Shown piece after piece: positions 1 through 5,851 of a stretch of DNA of 17,969 bases. The position numbers and the translations under genes were made by a program. Source of the stretch: CAZGCA01 sp964524145 (lineage in GTDB: Bacteria > Hydrogenedentota > CAZGCA01); NCBI GenBank assembly GCA_964524145.1, contig CAZGCA010000108.1:1-17969 (forward strand). Direction: 5' to 3'. The notes below the pieces were generated by a model. The model made no database searches, was not told the DNA's origin, and was given only the letters and a program-made list of their open reading frames with translations. Each line of letters begins with the position of its first letter. The stretch's first letter is position 1.

Positions 1-372
1 CATCCTCAGCACACCATTGCCCTCTTCCGTGACCCCTCCGTCACTGAAGGGTTACCAAGGAGTTCCCATAGTATTGGCCCCGCAGCACGGTGGTCGCGTA
101 CCGAGGAAGAGACGAAAAGGACGGAAAGGACCAAAGAGCTGCGGAACGAGGGGGACATGCGCGGGCGGGAATCGTTGAAAACCGGCAAGACATCCGAGGT
201 GATGTATCTTCTGATGAACGAGAGCGGTTTCTTCTTGGTTCGTGCTTCACATCGGGAGCGATCCAATTGACCAAATCTCCGCACCGACCAAAATCCGCCT
301 CTTCGACCGGAAGATCCAGTGATCCTCGGCATTGTCATTCCGGCACTGAGCTTGCTTCTTCTGCTGCCATCA
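1..372. other. Gene-poor left edge with no assignable gene
   Basis: Apart from the 69-base repeat copy at 97-165, I cannot assign a gene here. Open frames run through on both strands but none has a convincing start, ribosome-binding site or family signature. One minus-strand frame over roughly 170-260 looks mildly protein-like (it includes RTKKKPLSFIRRY), so this could be the residue of a decayed gene downstream of the GIY-YIG gene. I do not recognise it. Confidence 0.4.
97..165 (+). repeat. 69-base direct repeat, left copy
   Basis: This stretch is identical base for base to 2188-2256, an offset of 2091 bases. Identity stops abruptly at both ends: base 96 is g against c at 2187, and base 166 is c against g at 2257. 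Inside it are consecutive 9-base units of the form GGACnnAAr (GGACGGAAA at 119-127 and GGACCAAAG at 128-136), preceded by a degenerate AGACGAAAA. The same unit forms the array at 2931-2966. The repeat lies downstream of the GIY-YIG gene. It is probably a mobile or recombination-prone element shared by both ends of the AlbA_2/GIY-YIG block. Confidence 0.9.
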
Positions 373-816
373 CTAGCTGAGTTCCTCCAAAACGTTTTCC
401 AATCTTCTCTTGCGGAAGTAGTCGAAATGGTCAGTAGCTTTCTTACGCTTCCAATGCGTATTGCATATAGGTGTTTCCCCGTACAATTCTCTGAACGTGA
501 TGAGGAGGGCCTGCTCAAGCTTCTGCCACGTTTTCACGCTTTGGCGAGGTTTGCAGGTTACAACGCGTGCATGAAACTCCCGAACTCCCCGAAGGCGGAG
601 AATGTCCTCAGCACGAACCGCTGCGCTGCGTGCGATGCGGATCACCCCCTTCGAGGTGGTACCGATATAGACAATGCGGGACTTACCCTTCGTGTAGCAT
701 ATCTTTTTGTCGGCCAGCAGCACATACACAACCTTTTCTTCTCCGACCGAGACCCGAGTGACACGCATGGCTTCGCCGCGCTTCAAGGACACTGTCAAAC
801 GTCTCTTCTTTACCAT
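373..816 (-). CDS. GIY-YIG-like nuclease family protein
   Basis: A 147-residue protein with the layout of a small GIY-YIG domain. VYV at 30-32 stands in for GIY and YIG is at 50-52, followed by arginines at 60 and 63. A glutamate (E101) sits in the helix KLEQALLITF, and N119 lies after YGETP. These correspond to the family's Tyr, Arg, metal-binding Glu and C-terminal Asn. GIY-YIG domains cut one DNA strand and occur in homing, repair and restriction enzymes; the target here is unknown. The ATG at 816 is preceded by GGGAG five bases upstream, which favours it over the internal Met17. It lies 105 bases downstream of the AlbA_2 gene on the same strand, inside the block bounded by 69-base repeats. 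The divergent GIY motif lowers certainty about activity. Confidence 0.72.
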   Translation of the reverse strand: MVKKRRLTVSLKRGEAMRVTRVSVGEEKVVYVLLADKKICYTKGKSRIVYIGTTSKGVIRIARSAAVRAEDILRLRGVREFHARVVTCKPRQSVKTWQKLEQALLITFRELYGETPICNTHWKRKKATDHFDYFRKRRLENVLEELS

Positions 817-921
817 AACGTCTCCCGCACGTGTTTTCCGATCTGCCTCACCATACCCTAGCCCAACAGCAGCTTTGGGAGTTGCCCGCTTCGAGTCCAG
901 TGTGCATACCGAAGGGCCAGA

Positions 922-2112
922 CTATCGTGCTTTCCTCCAATCTCCATGTTCATCGTAATTCTGACACTGAGGATATCCTGCTGCTTGCCAAACCATGTCG
1001 AAAACAGGTCGAAGGATCCGGTCTGGGTTCCCAGACAAATCCTCGACCACGATTTCCGGCACGAGTAACGGATCACGGTCAAATGAGTAGTCACGAGCGC
1101 AAGCTCTCAAGACCGGGCTCGGTCTGTCCAATAGTGTCGAACCCCTTACCCCGGTCAACGTCACGAAGACGAATACGGGTGGCGAAATGTCACATTTCCG
1201 CAGGAATTCTAGAAGCTGGGAGAACGCGTGGATCATGACCTCCGCCATATCGCAGCCATGGAACCCGGGGCCTCCTAGTCCCGGATTGTAAATCTCTATT
1301 AGATCCGCGCCAACGGCTTCGACGGCGCCGCTACGATAGAACTGCATGTATGCCTCGCACTGGTTATCGTAGAGTTGGTATTTCAATACGCCGTCAAGGT
1401 TCAGCCTTAGTCGGAATCTACTGTCTTCGTCGAAGAATCCAACCTGGCTTGCGGCATCTCTGAGTACCGCCATATCGTAGCGCGTTGTTGAATCGGCAGC
1501 CATCATCGGAACGACATGCAGGATGATTTTCGGTTTAGGCAGCAAGGGCAGCGGTCCCTCGTCCGCAATGATTCGTGCTACTCGTTCGTCCCGGAACTGC
1601 CGGATGCGGCGGGGGATTTCCTCGGACATGGCAAAGGCAGCTCGAATCTCCCCGACATCGAGTTGATATTTCCCTGCGCTGTTTCGAGAGTAGAAACGCG
1701 ACAGCTTCTTAAACACAACCATGTGGGGTGCTGTCCAGCTCTTCGGAATCCTCATGACGATGACCGGACCTGCTTGAAAACCGGGAATCCCCTTTGTATG
1801 GACCCCCGGTATGCGAGGGTCAATGCCGGAGAGGATCATCTGCTCCAACCGGAGTATCTCCTTATTAGGGTCTATCCCCTCGAGGCCGGGTGCTGCCGTC
1901 GGCTTGCCTTCGTCTTCTTCCACCCCATAGAGGATATGTCCGCCAGCAGCATTGGCAAACGACGAGACATCGGCAAGAAACTCGCGCTTGTCTTCGTCTT
2001 TCCCACCGGGCAACTCTCTCTTGTACTCGATGGTCTTCCCTTCCGAAACCTCGTCTGTTATCAGATGCTCGATTGATTCCTTTTCAATCTGGTCAAAGGG
2101 AATGTCTATCAT
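922..2112 (-). CDS. AlbA_2 (Schlafen-type) domain protein, accessory to type I restriction loci
   Basis: A 396-residue protein. The N-terminal ~160 residues match the AlbA_2 putative DNA/RNA-binding domain, with EGKTIEYKREL at 24-34, FANAAGGHILYGV at 52-64 and YSRNSAGKYQLDVGEIR at 141-157. The remaining ~235 residues have no motif I can name. They resemble the C-terminal part of a ~400-residue family usually annotated as 'ATP-binding' or 'helix-turn-helix' protein. No Walker A motif is visible, so ATP binding should not be assumed. The ATG overlaps the stop of the hsdS-like fragment in a TAATG junction, and an AAGGA Shine-Dalgarno lies just before it, within that fragment. In family terms, AlbA_2 genes are known as passengers inside type I restriction-modification operons. 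The biochemical role is not established. With the upstream operon lost, its promoter is unclear. Confidence 0.82.
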   Translation of the reverse strand: MIDIPFDQIEKESIEHLITDEVSEGKTIEYKRELPGGKDEDKREFLADVSSFANAAGGHILYGVEEDEGKPTAAPGLEGIDPNKEILRLEQMILSGIDPRIPGVHTKGIPGFQAGPVIVMRIPKSWTAPHMVVFKKLSRFYSRNSAGKYQLDVGEIRAAFAMSEEIPRRIRQFRDERVARIIADEGPLPLLPKPKIILHVVPMMAADSTTRYDMAVLRDAASQVGFFDEDSRFRLRLNLDGVLKYQLYDNQCEAYMQFYRSGAVEAVGADLIEIYNPGLGGPGFHGCDMAEVMIHAFSQLLEFLRKCDISPPVFVFVTLTGVRGSTLLDRPSPVLRACARDYSFDRDPLLVPEIVVEDLSGNPDRILRPVFDMVWQAAGYPQCQNYDEHGDWRKAR

Positions 2113-2187
2113 TATTCCTTCTCCACTAACTTCTCCATGTTCTTCACCCGAATCTCGCCCGAGACCAGCTTGGGCAGCGGCGCGTGC
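2112..2187 (-). pseudogene. hsdS: 3' fragment of a type I restriction specificity subunit gene (hsdS)
   Basis: Read on the minus strand, this stretch encodes about 24 residues containing PLPKLVSGEIRVK followed by an acidic/basic tail and TAA. That pattern (LLPKL-SGEIRVKDAE-like) is characteristic of the extreme C-terminus of HsdS proteins, which choose the DNA target of type I restriction-modification enzymes. The frame continues upstream into the 69-base repeat but no longer looks like HsdS, so the rest of the gene is missing. The repeat starts at 2188, immediately next to the fragment. The TAA overlaps the ATG of the AlbA_2 gene, as expected for consecutive genes of one operon. The call rests on motif memory over a short stretch, hence moderate confidence. 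Confidence 0.68.
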
Positions 2188-2256
2188 CGTACCGAGGAAG
2201 AGACGAAAAGGACGGAAAGGACCAAAGAGCTGCGGAACGAGGGGGACATGCGCGGG
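2188..2256 (+). repeat. 69-base direct repeat, right copy
   Basis: This is an exact copy of 97-165 in the same orientation. It sits between the hsdS fragment (ending at 2187) and the 3' end of the four-helix-bundle gene (2309). It carries GGACGGAAA at 2210-2218 and GGACCAAAG at 2219-2227, the same 9-base unit seen in the array upstream of the four-helix gene. Homologous recombination between the two copies would remove exactly 2091 bases containing both accessory genes. Confidence 0.9.
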
Positions 2257-2308
2257 GGAGGCAATCTAACGCTTGTTGATGTCTGCTGCGGCCAATCCAT
2301 CGTTTCAG

Positions 2309-2908
2309 TCATAAGCGCTTTCCATCGCCCTGCTGCGCCTTCTCTCGAGGGCGGCTGCTCTTGGCCCGTTCTTTCATGCGGGCGCGGGTCATGCGTTCGC
2401 GCAAGCCGCCTTGTTCGACGAACTCTTTCTCGAGATGCCTGAGCTGACGGTCGAGCAGATAGGTGGTCACCTTGATCAGGCCGATGATGACATTGGCGCA
2501 GATGGCTGGGTCGGGATGCTCGATACCCCTTCTGAAGGTCTCGTAGCCGGCGTCCGGCTGCCGGTTCAACGTCCGCAGCCGTTCAGCATAGGGGTGGTCC
2601 TTCGTCCATTCTTCGATCCCGCGGACTCTCAGGAAATCGCGGTAATCGGCGAGCAGTTCCTCGAGACTGGCACGGGCGACGTTTGTCAGTTTGATCTCGG
2701 TTTGCTTGGATGTGCCGGAAGCCTGGCTCCCTTCGATGATGTTTTGTTTTCCGGAACGCGCGGCCTGCACCATCTGGTCGTACGTGCGGTCACGTTTGTT
2801 TAGGAACCGGGCGCAGAAGTCGACGGTCGCGTCATATACAATCTCGGCCTTTCGATAAGAGAGCAGATTCTTGTAGCCGCCGTGCGGAGGGATGAAACGC
2901 TCAGTCAT
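2309..2908 (-). CDS. Four-helix-bundle suffix domain protein (23S rRNA IVP-like family)
   Basis: A 199-residue protein, mostly helical. It opens with FIPPHGGYKNLLSYRKAE, and the core signature QMVQAARSGKQNIIEGS is followed by TSKQTEIKLTNVARASLEEL. I associate this with the four-helix-bundle family related to proteins encoded in 23S rRNA intervening sequences, in the variant with a C-terminal 'suffix' domain. The C-terminus is highly basic (RARMKERAKSSRPREK). The molecular function is unknown; related small helical bundles may bind nucleic acid. I chose the ATG at 2908 because AAGGAG lies six bases upstream; an upstream start at 2947 would read through the 9-base repeat array. It is flanked by repeats on both sides and reads away from fmt. 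This suggests a self-contained mobile cassette rather than an operon member. Confidence 0.85.
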   Translation of the reverse strand: MTERFIPPHGGYKNLLSYRKAEIVYDATVDFCARFLNKRDRTYDQMVQAARSGKQNIIEGSQASGTSKQTEIKLTNVARASLEELLADYRDFLRVRGIEEWTKDHPYAERLRTLNRQPDAGYETFRRGIEHPDPAICANVIIGLIKVTTYLLDRQLRHLEKEFVEQGGLRERMTRARMKERAKSSRPREKAQQGDGKRL

Positions 2909-2930
2909 TGAGCACTCCTTTGGCGAAAAA

Positions 2931-2966
2931 GGACCTAAGGGACTCAAGGGACTTAAGGGACGGAAA
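2931..2966 (+). repeat. Tandem array of four 9-base units (GGACnnAAr)
   Basis: There are four consecutive units: GGACCTAAG (2931-2939), GGACTCAAG (2940-2948), GGACTTAAG (2949-2957) and GGACGGAAA (2958-2966). The array lies just upstream of the Shine-Dalgarno of the four-helix-bundle gene, within its presumed leader. The last unit is identical to one inside both 69-base repeats. The array may be a binding or recognition site, or a footprint of the element that carries the four-helix gene. Confidence 0.85.
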
Positions 2967-3011
2967 AAGCCTCCATGGAGAATGTCCTGGCTGATCGCTC
3001 GCGCTGCCGTT

Positions 3012-3029
3012 CATGATCCGCATGATCCG
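3012..3029 (+). repeat. Perfect 9-base tandem duplication CATGATCCG
   Basis: CATGATCCG occurs twice back to back at 3012-3020 and 3021-3029. It lies in the non-coding stretch between the four-helix gene and fmt, 45 bases to the right of the GGACnnAAr array. The unit length is the same as in that array but the sequence differs. It may be part of the repeat-rich flank of the four-helix cassette, or chance. Confidence 0.6.
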
Positions 3030-3103
3030 TTGTATCGTTTGCGTCCCTTCTGTCTTTTCAACCATGTCCGCCTCGCTCCCCGGTAGTGCGCCATTTTGAT
3101 GAT

Positions 3104-3132
3104 ACTATGAACCGCGTGACACCTTGTGTCAA
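3104..3132 (-). promoter_or_regulatory. Candidate promoter for the four-helix-bundle gene
   Basis: On the minus strand a perfect TTGACA -35 (3132-3127) is followed after 17 bases by CATAGT (3109-3104). An alternative -10 is TAGTAT, with a 19-base spacer. The -10 matches are only 4 of 6. A start here would give a leader of roughly 190 bases running through the 9-base repeats. The -35 lies inside the palindrome at 3117-3131. Confidence 0.4.
3117..3131. promoter_or_regulatory. Perfect palindrome TGACAC-CTT-GTGTCA
   Basis: Two 6-base arms are separated by three bases. The site overlaps the -35 hexamer of the leftward candidate promoter and lies 37 bases upstream of the fmt -35. Its length and symmetry suit a dimeric repressor operator. 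No T-run follows, so it is not a terminator. The binding factor is unknown. Confidence 0.4.
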
Positions 3133-3168
3133 GAAGGGCGTCCTTTCAAGTTTCCGGGTTGGCTATGA

Positions 3169-3197
3169 TTGATAGCTTCACCGGTTTGTGGTAGGAT
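3169..3197 (+). promoter_or_regulatory. Sigma-70-type promoter for fmt
   Basis: TTGATA (3169-3174) and TAGGAT (3192-3197) are separated by 17 bases, matching the consensus at 5 of 6 and 4 of 6 positions. Transcription would start near 3204, 28 bases before the fmt ATG at 3232. This supports that start over any further upstream. Confidence 0.6.
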
Positions 3198-3231
3198 GCC
3201 ACGTCGGTACAGTTCGAGGAGTGGCGGTAAG

Positions 3232-4179
3232 ATGAGAGTGGTCTTCTTTGGTACGCCGGAGTTTGCGGCGCGGTCGTTGCGCGAGGTGTTGGCGAGCCGG
3301 CACGAGGTTGTGGCCGTCGTCACGCAACCCGACAGGCCGCGTGGCCGGGGGCGCAAACTGTCACGGTCACCGGTCAAGGATCTCGCGCTCGATGCGGGAT
3401 TGGAACCCGTCCTCCAGCCCGTCACGACGACGGAGCCTGAGTTCCTGAGCGCCGTCAAAGCGCTCGGGGCCGACCTCTTCACGGTCGTGGCCTACGGCGA
3501 GATACTCAAACGAGATGTGCTTGGACTGCCTCCGCACGGTGCCGTCAACGTTCATGCGTCGTTGCTCCCGAAGTACCGCGGGTCATCGCCGATCCAGGCT
3601 GCGCTGCTGAACGGGGACAAGGAGACGGGTATCACCACCATCTATATGGACGAAGGAATGGACACGGGGGACATCGTCCTGCAAGAACAAGTCGAGATAG
3701 AGCCCGAAGATATCGCGGGCACGCTCCATGACCGGCTAGCCAAAGTCGGCGCTCGGGTGCTCGTCCGCACGCTCGACGAGATCGAGGCGGGCACCGCCAA
3801 ACACAGTCCGCAAGACCACTCGCGGGCGACGTATACGTCGAAGATACGCCGGGAGGACGGGCTGGTCGACTGGTCCGCGTCCTCACGGGCGATCCACAAC
3901 CGTGTCCGGGCGATGAATCCGTGGCCGGGCGCGTACACATCGTGGCGCGATACTACCTTGAGAGTGTTGAAGACGCGGGTTCCTTCCGAAGGCGATGTCG
4001 CGGAACGCAGTTCGGGCACGGTGCTCAGGTCGGACGAATCGGCACTGGAAGTCTGCACGGGCGACGGCGTTGTTCAGCTTGTCGAGATTCAGCTTCCGGG
4101 CGGCAAACCACTCGGTTGGCGGGAGTTTCTTCGAGGGAATCAAATCGAGGTCGGGGAGCAACTCGGCGGATCAGGCTGA
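3232..4179 (+). CDS. fmt: Methionyl-tRNA formyltransferase
   Basis: Transfers a formyl group from 10-formyl-tetrahydrofolate to Met-tRNA(fMet), producing the initiator used in bacterial translation; acts in the cytosol. The 315-residue product equals the usual family length. It opens with MRVVFFGTPEFA. The catalytic block NVHASLLPKYRG places N106 and H108, and D144 lies in EGMDTGDI; these are the equivalents of the Asn-His-Asp triad. The C-terminal OB-fold-like tRNA-binding part follows from about residue 210. I chose the ATG at 3232 because GAGGAG lies ten bases upstream, the protein begins exactly at the conserved beta strand, and the promoter lies just before it. The common partner def is not adjacent. 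The gene is convergent with the aldo/keto reductase gene, with 11 bases between the stops. Confidence 0.97.
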   Translation: MRVVFFGTPEFAARSLREVLASRHEVVAVVTQPDRPRGRGRKLSRSPVKDLALDAGLEPVLQPVTTTEPEFLSAVKALGADLFTVVAYGEILKRDVLGLPPHGAVNVHASLLPKYRGSSPIQAALLNGDKETGITTIYMDEGMDTGDIVLQEQVEIEPEDIAGTLHDRLAKVGARVLVRTLDEIEAGTAKHSPQDHSRATYTSKIRREDGLVDWSASSRAIHNRVRAMNPWPGAYTSWRDTTLRVLKTRVPSEGDVAERSSGTVLRSDESALEVCTGDGVVQLVEIQLPGGKPLGWREFLRGNQIEVGEQLGGSG

Positions 4180-4190
4180 GAACAGCATGC

Positions 4191-5264
4191 CTACCCGGCT
4201 GTCAGTGTCGTGTGCGCCTCTTTTAGCTTCTCGATGATCGGCAGGTTGTACGGACACTTCTCCTCGCAGGTGCCGCATTCGACGCAGCTATCGGCCTTGA
4301 CCTCAACCATCCTGTAACGGTTGGAGGCCCAGTCTTTGAGCCCGTATCGAGTGAAATACCCTTCATGCCGGAATATCACCGGAATGTTGATCCCTTCCGG
4401 GCACGGCATGCAGTAGCCGCAGTTGCGGCAGAACTCTTTGCCCAACGCCTCGGCTGCTGCAGCGAGTTGCGTTTTCTCGTCGGTTGACATCTGCTCGGCG
4501 ACCTCGCCTGCGGCGATATTCTCCTCGAGCTCTTTCAAGTTTGTCATGCCAGGTATCGCAATGGTGACGGCATCGTGCGAGAGAACAAACCTGAGCGCCT
4601 GGGTGGCGTTTATCGCAACCGTCTGACCGGATTCAGTTTCAATCGACAAGCCGGCAGGGGCAACCAAGGCACCCCCTGCAAGCGGCTTCATGGCGACCAC
4701 GCCCAGATCGTGTTCCTTGGCGAGCGGCATAACCTCTTCGTCGACCAGTTCGTCGTTGAGAATGTTGTAGGAGACCATGATCGCCTCAAACTCGCCGCAG
4801 AGTATCCCGCGTTTCATCGTGCCGAGAAACCTGTGGGAGCTGAAACATACGTGGTGCACAAGCCCTTCGGACTGCGCGTTTCGCAGGACCTCGAGCGCGC
4901 CGCCCTTCCCCATGACACTCTCAAACCCCTCGTCCGTCCGCAGGTTGTGCATGAAGTAGATGTCCAGATAGTCGGTTTTGAGATTGGTCAAGCTCGTTTC
5001 GAGGTCACGTCTCATCGAGTCGCCGTCAACCGCCGGACTCTTGGACGAGAGAAAGAACTCCGACCGTCTGTGGCTCAGCGCCTCACCTATCTTCTGTTCG
5101 CTATCGCCGTATCCGCGGGCCGTGTCAACGAAGTCGATCCCCCGGTCTATGGCAGCATTAAGGAGCTCAGTTGCATCATCCTGCTCGACCTCGGGCAGCT
5201 TTATCCCCCCAAACCCTATCGGCGACACCAACAACTCGGTCTTGCCAAGCCTTCGCTTGTTCAC
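4191..5264 (-). CDS. Aldo/keto reductase with C-terminal 4Fe-4S ferredoxin domain
   Basis: A 357-residue protein. The N-terminal (beta/alpha)8 aldo/keto reductase domain has the catalytic tetrad D47, Y52 (DTARGYG), K75 (LSSKSP) and H106 (FMHNL). The C-terminal ~80 residues carry two cysteine clusters, CRNCGYCMPCP and CVECGTCEEKCP. These probably bind iron-sulfur centres, although the first cluster has only four closely spaced cysteines. Such fused reductases are common in anaerobes. Their substrates are mostly unknown, and electron transfer through the clusters is inferred. The start is a GTG, with AGGA five bases upstream. The gap from the tadA stop is only ten bases, so it is probably co-transcribed with tadA. 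It ends 11 bases from the convergent fmt stop, and I see no clear terminator in between. Confidence 0.9.
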   Translation of the reverse strand: MNKRRLGKTELLVSPIGFGGIKLPEVEQDDATELLNAAIDRGIDFVDTARGYGDSEQKIGEALSHRRSEFFLSSKSPAVDGDSMRRDLETSLTNLKTDYLDIYFMHNLRTDEGFESVMGKGGALEVLRNAQSEGLVHHVCFSSHRFLGTMKRGILCGEFEAIMVSYNILNDELVDEEVMPLAKEHDLGVVAMKPLAGGALVAPAGLSIETESGQTVAINATQALRFVLSHDAVTIAIPGMTNLKELEENIAAGEVAEQMSTDEKTQLAAAAEALGKEFCRNCGYCMPCPEGINIPVIFRHEGYFTRYGLKDWASNRYRMVEVKADSCVECGTCEEKCPYNLPIIEKLKEAHTTLTAG

Positions 5265-5274
5265 GTCAGTCCTG

Positions 5275-5739
5275 TTATCCTTTCTCGCGCAAGTTGCGGA
5301 AAAACGCGTTCATGAGCGACCGGCACTCGTCGACCAGCAGGCCCGGCCGGACGACAGCGCAGTGGTTGAGCCGCGTATCTGCCAATATGTTCATGAGCGA
5401 GCCGGCCGCTCCAGCCTTCTCGTCGGTGGCACCGTAGTACACCTCGTCAATCCTGGCCTGCACGATGGCACCGGCGCACATGGGACATGGTTCAACTGTA
5501 ACGTAGAGCCTTGTCCCGGTCAACCGCCAACGGCCGAGAGCATGTGCGGCCTGCGTGATAGCGAGAATCTCCGCGTGCGCGGTGGGATCCTTAAGCAGTT
5601 CTCTCTGGTTATGGGCCTTGCCGACAACCTCTCCGTTGTGCGTTATGACGGCACCAATCGGCACCTCGCCTTCCTCGAACGCCTTCTTGGCTTCCTGGAT
5701 GGCAAGTTGCATGAATCGTTCGTGCAGCTTGGTATCCAT
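5275..5739 (-). CDS. tadA: tRNA adenosine(34) deaminase
   Basis: Deaminates A34 to inosine at the wobble position of tRNA-Arg(ACG), allowing reading of CGU/CGC/CGA codons. The 154-residue product has the zinc-binding motifs of the cytidine/deoxycytidylate deaminase fold: H55-A-E57, with E57 as proton shuttle, and P84-C85-P-M-C88. LYVTVEPCPMCAGAI and the surrounding DPTAHAEI are the TadA forms of these motifs. Length is typical. The ATG has no clear Shine-Dalgarno, but a promoter-like pair lies immediately before it. It follows murG after 112 bases on the same strand and precedes the reductase gene by ten bases. Confidence 0.95.
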   Translation of the reverse strand: MDTKLHERFMQLAIQEAKKAFEEGEVPIGAVITHNGEVVGKAHNQRELLKDPTAHAEILAITQAAHALGRWRLTGTRLYVTVEPCPMCAGAIVQARIDEVYYGATDEKAGAAGSLMNILADTRLNHCAVVRPGLLVDECRSLMNAFFRNLREKG

Positions 5740-5748
5740 CTCGCAAGG

Positions 5749-5778
5749 AATATATCACGTCGCCGCCGCAACAATCAA
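5749..5778 (-). promoter_or_regulatory. Candidate promoter placing tadA on a near-leaderless transcript
   Basis: On the minus strand TTGATT (5778-5773) and TATATT (5754-5749) are separated by 18 bases, matching the consensus at 4 of 6 and 5 of 6. The -10 ends only nine bases before the tadA ATG. Transcription would therefore start at or within about three bases of the start codon. The absence of a Shine-Dalgarno fits this, but the match could be chance. Confidence 0.35.
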
Positions 5779-5851
5779 CCGCGCAGCGACAAAGTGTCCG
5801 TTACGGTGTGGTAAGCGACAGCGGCGGTTGGGAAGGATTCCGTCGGCGATA

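Noticed and set aside
6..518. Long minus-strand open frame across the left edge
   Set aside because: It runs over the GIY-YIG gene's 3' end and the repeat in a different frame, and has no supported start. A short protein-like patch is noted under the left-edge feature only.
922..2112. ATPase function for the AlbA_2 protein, as often annotated
   Set aside because: No Walker A or B motif is visible, so the 'ATP-binding' label common for this family is not supported by this sequence.
97..2256. CRISPR array or diversity-generating retroelement
   Set aside because: There are only two long repeats 2 kb apart, with no spacers. Four-helix proteins can accompany diversity-generating retroelements, but no reverse transcriptase or template/variable repeat pair is present.
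4182..4202. Inverted repeat ACAGC...GCTGT between the convergent fmt and reductase stops
   Set aside because: Only five pairs with an 11-base loop and no T-run; too weak to call a terminator.
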